DNA from: Sweltsa coloradensis | Lineage: Eukaryota > Arthropoda > Insecta > Plecoptera > Chloroperlidae | Assembly: GCA_024449915.1 (NCBI GenBank) | Contig: JAMZAV010000917.1 | Location: 124,001-188,000, forward strand | Length of the DNA: 64,000 bases | Reading direction: 5' to 3' | Shown: positions 59,033 through 64,000 of the stretch, one piece after another | Layout of the letters: each line of letters opens with the position of its first letter | Position numbering within the stretch: the stretch's first letter is position 1 | Translations under genes and position numbers: made by a program | The notes under the pieces: generated by a model | The model's input: only the letters and a program-made list of their open reading frames with translations | The model's database searches: none | Told to the model about the DNA's origin: nothing

Positions 59033-59060
59033 CATAGAGATTAAGTTATTAATCTCTATG
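59033..59060. repeat. Perfect 12-bp stem hairpin
   Basis: catagagattaa and ttaatctctatg flank a gtta loop. No T-tract or gene nearby suggests a function. Confidence 0.8.
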
Positions 59061-60367
59061 CTAGAATACTTCAAATGCACATAAAACGAATAAACACTTA
59101 CACAGTAAATTTTTGGTGTCTTTTTACACGAATAAAATTTGAAAATGCTTTAGTTTTCCATGTAAATATTTTATATGGGTGAATGATAAAATAATTGGAA
59201 TGCATACCCTTTACACGTATAAATAGCATTATTTTTTTAATGAATGGAGCCTTGGAGGTCTGCTTAAAAACAGCACCGTTCCCCATTAGTTCACAGTTTT
59301 ACTTTCCATAATAAAATGTTGCCCTAATCGTGTTTCTGGATAGCTCAATGTTTACTTGCAAATGCAATGGTTAATGTCATATAAATAAGATGCGTAGAAA
59401 TATTTTATGTGTGTTTATAACACATATTAAGTCCTCCAATTTCAATTTCTAATGAGTCTTTCTAATTTGACGAATAGCCAATCGAAGGTAATCGCGACGT
59501 CGCCCTGGAACAGTAGCGAGACGACAAGACTTTAGACAATGCTTGTTAACTATCTTCTGACGAGATAACAGTAATTGAAACAAAACATAAACATGTTCCC
59601 ACAATCATGCACCTAAGATCCGGAATATTAACACTAATTACTAACGAGTGTCCTGCAAAGCTCTTGACCCCGCCACCTCGCCTGCAAAGAGCTTAGAACC
59701 ACTCGCAACAATGAGAGAGGAGAATGCACGCAGTCATGATCATCATAATTAATATAATGCATTTACTCCGCGGGAATCGAGCTAACACAATTATTATATT
59801 ACAACCTAATTGATAATAAATCACAAAGAAAGTCGTCGTCAGATAATTTGTTTGGAACTTTCTCAAGTGAACTGCACGAAGCGAATGCAAATTGTCTGTA
59901 ACAAGTGTTTGCAGGGAGCACCATCTTCCGTGCGGATTATACAGGCGCGCTTGTGTGAACCCAAGAGTTGGGCGCCATATTGTCACAAGTTTAACTTTCA
60001 AGTGTTTGGCTGTGAAATTAATGAACGTGGTTCACGGAGCGAACGTAATTTGACTTTGCCAAGAGGTTTAGTAACTTACGTATATATAAACTAAAACTGA
60101 GAGAATGTCTTCACTGTTGGATTCTGGTTTAGAACTTTGGAGTTATTACTTATACCACTTGTGAGTCGCAGTTCATACTTGTATTAATTATTATAAGCAA
60201 TTAATTTCATTTCATTTCTTTCTTTTCAAATTCAATTCCCGATACGAGAACTATGTAAATCAATTACGCCTACGAGAATGTTGCCTGATCAATGAAATTG
60301 AGAAGTATTCAAGAACTGATTAATTTTAAGTCATTGAATGTGTATCGAAATCATGCACCTAGGTCCC
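59061..60367. other. No supported gene
   Basis: AT-rich, unidentified. Overlapping frames at 59693-60094 on both strands lack recognisable domains. Confidence 0.35.
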
Positions 60368-60684
60368 TGTATCCCCAGGGCCGTTTTAACTAATAATGAG
60401 AACATAGGCACACATTTTTAGGCCGCCCCCCCCCCCCCACACGCAACTATGGTATCTAAAATATCGTTATGTTTATTGTGTGCATACAATGCAATGTTTT
60501 CTAATTTCACAAATAATGTTTTTAGGCAATTGCTAGGGCCTAGTCCTACATTTAAATATTATGCAATTTATAATAGGTACTACGTATGTAAATGTAATTC
60601 CATAGTTTCCGTTTAATAATGTTATTTTATATTACTCACCCACATGGACTCGAAGTCGCCGAATCGTTTGTACTGCACGCGCTT

Positions 60685-60761
60685 ATTTATTTTATTTATT
60701 TATTTATTTATTTATTTAACGTTTATCCTATTCAGTTATAAAAACTGATTTACAAAGGATT
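60685..60761 (-). mobile_element. 77-bp retroposon (family D) nested in the hAT, 8-bp TSD
   Basis: On the minus strand it reads 'aatcctttgtaaatcagttt', 'ttataactgaataggataaa', 'cgttaaataaataaataa', then more AAAT repeats. The duplication ACGCGCTT flanks it at 60677-60684 and 60762-60769. A short core with an A-rich microsatellite tail and TSD is the signature of target-primed reverse transcription. It interrupts the downstream part of the transposase remnant and matches the copy at 22855-23005. Confidence 0.85.
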
Positions 60762-60769
60762 ACGCGCTT

Positions 60770-61310
60770 TACGTCTTGCGAAACCGCAACGAGTTCTAGA
60801 GACCCTAGGTAATTGTAATTTCCAGACGATTCTACTTTTTCGTTATCACTATGAAACGCTAGCCCAATGCGACTCAATATATCTCGCCAATATTTTATTT
60901 CAGTTGACAACTGCACTTTTAATTTAGTATCAATTCTTTGCATTGTTTTGGTTCTAGCTATAAATGATAGAACATTTAATTGTTCTGTGTTCTTTGGACG
61001 TTTCATGTTCTCGAAACCTATCGCCAGCATTTTTCCAATCATTATATCCGTGTGAGAATTGTGACTTTCCACCAAAAAGTTGACAATGGGTGCAAAACAC
61101 TTTACCTTGGGAGGGCGAGTATGTCACGGCCAGTGGCGGTACACAACTTCGCCATTGACATTCTACCGATGTAATCGATTTTTGACCGAGTAAAGACGAA
61201 GTGAACCCGTTAAATCTCCGTCAATGTTTTGATTAATGCTGTGTTTAGCAATGTAATCTATGAGTAAATCACTGATTACCCACGTCGCTGGATCTTTATT
61301 AAAACAAAAA
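60770..61310 (-). pseudogene. hAT transposase fragment with TTF-type zinc finger (ZMYM1-like group), frameshifted
   Basis: Reading down the minus strand: KDPATW (about 61297-61280) as at the start of TTF-type transposases; NGEVVYRHW (about 61145); after a frame change, YSPSQGKVFC, HCQLFGGKSQFS, GYNDWKNAGDRF and HETSKEH (61121-60987), i.e. the TTF zinc finger with its Cys-x2-Cys and following aromatic/Trp residues; then, after another frame change, IDTKL, YWRDILSRI, GLAFHSDNE, NYNYLGSLELVA (about 60950-60790), matching the region after the zinc finger in ZMYM1-like hAT proteins. About ten residues (the 'fLaeR' part) are missing between LSRI and GLAF. No DDE catalytic region or C-terminal dimerisation domain remains. 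The 115-codon frame 60728-61075 captures only the last part in the right frame. Confidence 0.85.
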
Positions 61311-61690
61311 AGTGTCATGCCGTTCACTTACAGATTTTTCAGCGACGTTGTGACAGCTTAGTTTGAAGTAGACGGCTTCGTTAAATCACTTCTTGTGGGA
61401 GTTCTGTCCAAATCAATGAAATCATGTACGGCGACCGCCACAGCCTCACTTGATGAGTTCGGTTTACAATACCTGTGACAATGACATTGCCCTGTGCGCC
61501 CTAAGCAATGCTAACGAAGTAACTTCTTCAGCATACTTTCTAACTCAATTTTTATAGCAGTCGTGGGGGGCAGAACAAACTGCAAATGAGTGCAAAGTCA
61601 GTTTTATGCATGTTTTGAATTAATCAATCTTGCAATCTCCCAGTCATTAATTCATATATATTTTTTAATTTGGGCTTTCATCACGCTAAA

Positions 61691-61720
61691 AGACTGGGGG
61701 GCGCAGGCGCCCCCCAGTCT
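61691..61720. repeat. 14-bp perfect GC-rich hairpin inside the hAT end
   Basis: agactggggggcgc and gcgccccccagtct flank a 2-base loop. Together with the 16-bp palindrome at 61730-61745 it forms the subterminal region. hAT transposases bind subterminal repeats, so a binding role is plausible. Confidence 0.85.
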
Positions 61721-61779
61721 CTTGGCGCCCTAGGCACGTGCCTAGTGTGCCTATTGGGTAATACGGCCCTGTGTATCCC

Positions 61780-62379
61780 ACCACCCCAGCAGTAGTACGC
61801 TAGCACTGAGCTCAATCGTAGTGCTAAGAGTTACAAATAAACCACACTCAATGATTCACTTGAGTGTTATCAGCCTTCCAGATTTAGCCAGCAATGAGGA
61901 CGGGATGCGATTCTGGAGGCCAGCGAAAATAAACCATTGGCTCCTTGGGTTGGCGATACATCCATCATTCCCAGATACTATAGAGCCCAGACTTGACCAT
62001 TCCTATTTGAGGTTATCCAGCAGCAGTTTACAATTTGTGTTTGAGGAATGATTTTACGGTTTTCGACTAGATTCGGAAACAAATATTTAGAAAGCTGCAT
62101 ATAGTTGATATTTTTGGCATGGATGAGGTCACATATTTTGACTGACATTTTGCAACTCAATTATATATATTTATACGATAAATCTTCAATTTGATAGACC
62201 TAGAAATCGTCAGAAATGTTCGAAATATTAAAAAATTGATGAAATATTTTGTAAACGAACCAAAAATGATTTAGTCCTTCGTTGAGCATGTGAAATGCTT
62301 CTTGAGAGCAGAAAGTACGAACTTCTCATTATGCGTTCAGGGGGGAACCGAGTTGTGGTTGGCACACGAAGTTGGTGTC
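61780..62379. other. No supported gene
   Basis: The 76-codon frame 61821-62051 is the most protein-like piece here but has no recognised domain or splice context. The rest is AT-rich. Confidence 0.35.
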
Positions 62380-62455
62380 GCCACAGTACCACAGTAGCTT
62401 GGCACATTATGTCCAGGGTTTGAACCCGACACTGTATATTGTCTCATCTCAATTA
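62380..62455 (+). repeat. tRNA-like SINE head (unassigned family)
   Basis: 'cagtagcttggcacattatg', then 'tccagggtttgaacccgaca', has A-box-like and clear B-box-like motifs at tRNA spacing. The downstream body does not match families A-C. Confidence 0.35.
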
Positions 62456-62589
62456 GCCCCATGCTATCCTGCTGACGAATGTTTGCCTGGAGTGTACCTA
62501 ACAAAAACCGCGCTCAGTCCATCATTAGCTCCAACAAGTGTTTTTCTACTGTACCGCCAACACTCAACGACTGTCCATCTGTAACAGTA

Positions 62590-64000
62590 GCGCGTTGTCC
62601 ACAGCTAGTGGAGCCCTACTCACAGAAACCACACACTTAGTCCTGACTGTGACTGTGACGAAACATAACGCACGTGGGGAGACGAAACATGATTGATTAC
62701 ATTACTTCATTTCACTTCTGGAAATAGATTATACAGTTGGAGGGTGTCCACTTTCCAATTTCTACTAAATTTTAAAAATGCATTTCTCATCAAAACATGC
62801 GTAACGAAAATACCCCAACAAGAAATGCAGCCTTCTAGTTAAGCCTCGGCTCGTCGAGTTCCAACAAATTAATCTTACATAATGTAAATGTGAATATTTT
62901 TCCTAAAAATGTTCATGTTTACAATTTTAAAAGTATAATATACATTTTTTTTACAATTTACAATTTTTTTAATATCTGGATTGATTTCTATAAAAACGTC
63001 TCTATTGTTGCAAGTTGTCCGTTGTTACAAGTTTCGAGAGCAATACAATAACAAATTAATTGGTTGATTACTTGATCAAGTACCACATAAAGTATATAGG
63101 TTTAACGTTAAGTTTGTTCGGCCCTATAAATACAAATTATTATAAATCCTAAAAAATTAAGTAGCTACTAAACTAGTAAACTTTTAATTGAATTACATAA
63201 TAAAACAATAAAGCCCAGAGTGAAACGGATTTATTAGATTTATATCCTACTGATAGTTTTACGGCTTTTACCACTAGTTTATAACGGACATTAAATATCA
63301 ACTACAATAATACATAAACAACTGGTTGATTGGTAGTAAAACTGTCTGAAGCGAGTGACTTAGATCGTAGGCCTATATTAGTGAATGTGGCTCACGACTT
63401 GCGCTAGAAAACTAGATAAATAACCAACATTTTCTCTGAACGCCAGCTTCTTAGAAACTATAGTGATACGAGCTGGTCTGGTCGGGAGAACTAGTCAATT
63501 ACGTGGACAAGTTAACAATGAACTACGAGCAGAGATGTTCCCAGTGGCTCGGAGCCTGGGCTGCACTCTGAAGTAGCAGGCATTGTTGGAGTTGCAAGAA
63601 TATGAATGAAATTAAAGAATTTGGGCGGAACTGTGTCGTTCATAACTATATTTAATACGTTATTAATAACAAAAAATAAAACAGTACTTTTGAGTTTTGA
63701 CCCATTCTTAAAAAATAAAGTGGTAGTTATTTTCTGCGAGTATGCAAACCTACTTAGCTCTAATATTCAATCATTGACATGAAAACCCTAACATATACAA
63801 CATTAGTATTCTGATGTTTTCTGATTTACTTTGTCAACATCCATCCTTATTCCTTATTGAACAATACTTATTATCTTATCAACCTTCTCTCATACTCAGT
63901 AAGCATGAGATGACTATAACTTATTATTATAACTTTAAAAAATATGTCGCAAACTCAAAGTGAAAACAAAGTTTTGATTGATTTCTCATCAAAGTAATAT
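62590..64000. other. No gene seen
   Basis: Strongly AT-rich DNA. TAGGCCTA occurs at 63368-63375. No repeat, RNA gene or coding signal recognised. Confidence 0.45.

Larger units (their letters stand above)
60376..61771 (-). mobile_element. hAT transposon with TTF-type transposase remnant, 1396 bp, perfect 8-bp TSD
   Basis: Left end CAGGGCCGTTTTAAC and right end TAATACGGCCCTG form the CAGGGCCG-type inverted repeat. TGTATCCC lies on both sides (60368-60375 and 61772-61779), a perfect 8-bp duplication. The right subterminal part has a 14-bp GC hairpin (61691-61720) and the palindrome CTAGGCACGTGCCTAG (61730-61745). A C-run lies at about 60424. The interior carries a broken transposase gene on the minus strand and a nested 77-bp retroposon. 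The ends match the smaller hAT at 4802, so the full-length relatives of this element are the likely helper. Confidence 0.94.

Noticed and set aside
1..64000. Endogenous viral element, LTR retrotransposon or intact LINE
   Set aside because: No long terminal repeats, reverse transcriptase or integrase motifs, or capsid-like frames were seen in any of the frames examined.

Overview
The window looks like repeat-rich, AT-rich intergenic or intronic DNA from an animal nuclear genome. An arthropod, probably an insect, fits best because of the DINE-1/Helentron-type elements, tRNA-derived SINEs, hAT elements and MITEs. I cannot name the species. There is no operon structure, no rRNA, no convincing functional tRNA gene and no long intact reading frame. 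Most long ORFs are translations of repeats.

The firmest calls are mobile elements with structural proof. (1) Two hAT elements with CAGGGCCG ends and perfect 8-bp target duplications lie at 4802-5457 and 60376-61771. The second carries a broken transposase gene on the minus strand with a recognisable TTF-type zinc finger, and has itself been hit by a 77-bp retroposon with its own 8-bp duplication. (2) Six copies of one ~730-800 bp family have all the structural marks of non-autonomous Helentrons (HINE/DINE-1-like): T^T insertion, CTAG 3' end, small 3' hairpin, and a 5' end repeated inverted near the 3' end. (3) Several inverted-repeat elements occur: a near-perfect 155-bp-arm palindrome (6645-7020), MITEs (16868-17072, 54674-55024), older foldbacks (26101-26502, 27318-27627), a foldback built from six evenly spaced 40-bp hairpins (55955-56563), and a ~4.1 kb element whose long inverted arms are made of ~295-bp tandem units (about 40530-44650). 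(4) At least three families of SINE-like retroposons are dispersed on both strands.

Layout: 1-12 kb is mostly unidentified DNA with SINE heads, the first hAT, the palindrome and an ~75-bp tandem repeat. 12-24 kb has two Helentron-like copies, a MITE and a degenerate ~770-bp minisatellite. 26-34 kb has foldbacks, two head-to-tail Helentron-like copies and a five-unit ~469-bp satellite whose unit is a relative of the 27.3 kb foldback. 36-40 kb is a SINE cluster. 40.5-44.7 kb is the large tandem-armed foldback around ~2 kb with shredded coding remnants. 47-50 kb has two more Helentron-like copies. 51-57 kb has a few candidate exons (51.5, 55.2, 55.9/56.6 kb) among SINEs, a MITE and the hairpin foldback. 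60.4-61.8 kb is the TTF-type hAT.

The few candidate exons are short and mostly unrecognised, so no gene function can be assigned with confidence. The biology here is mainly that of elements inserting into, copying and rearranging one another.
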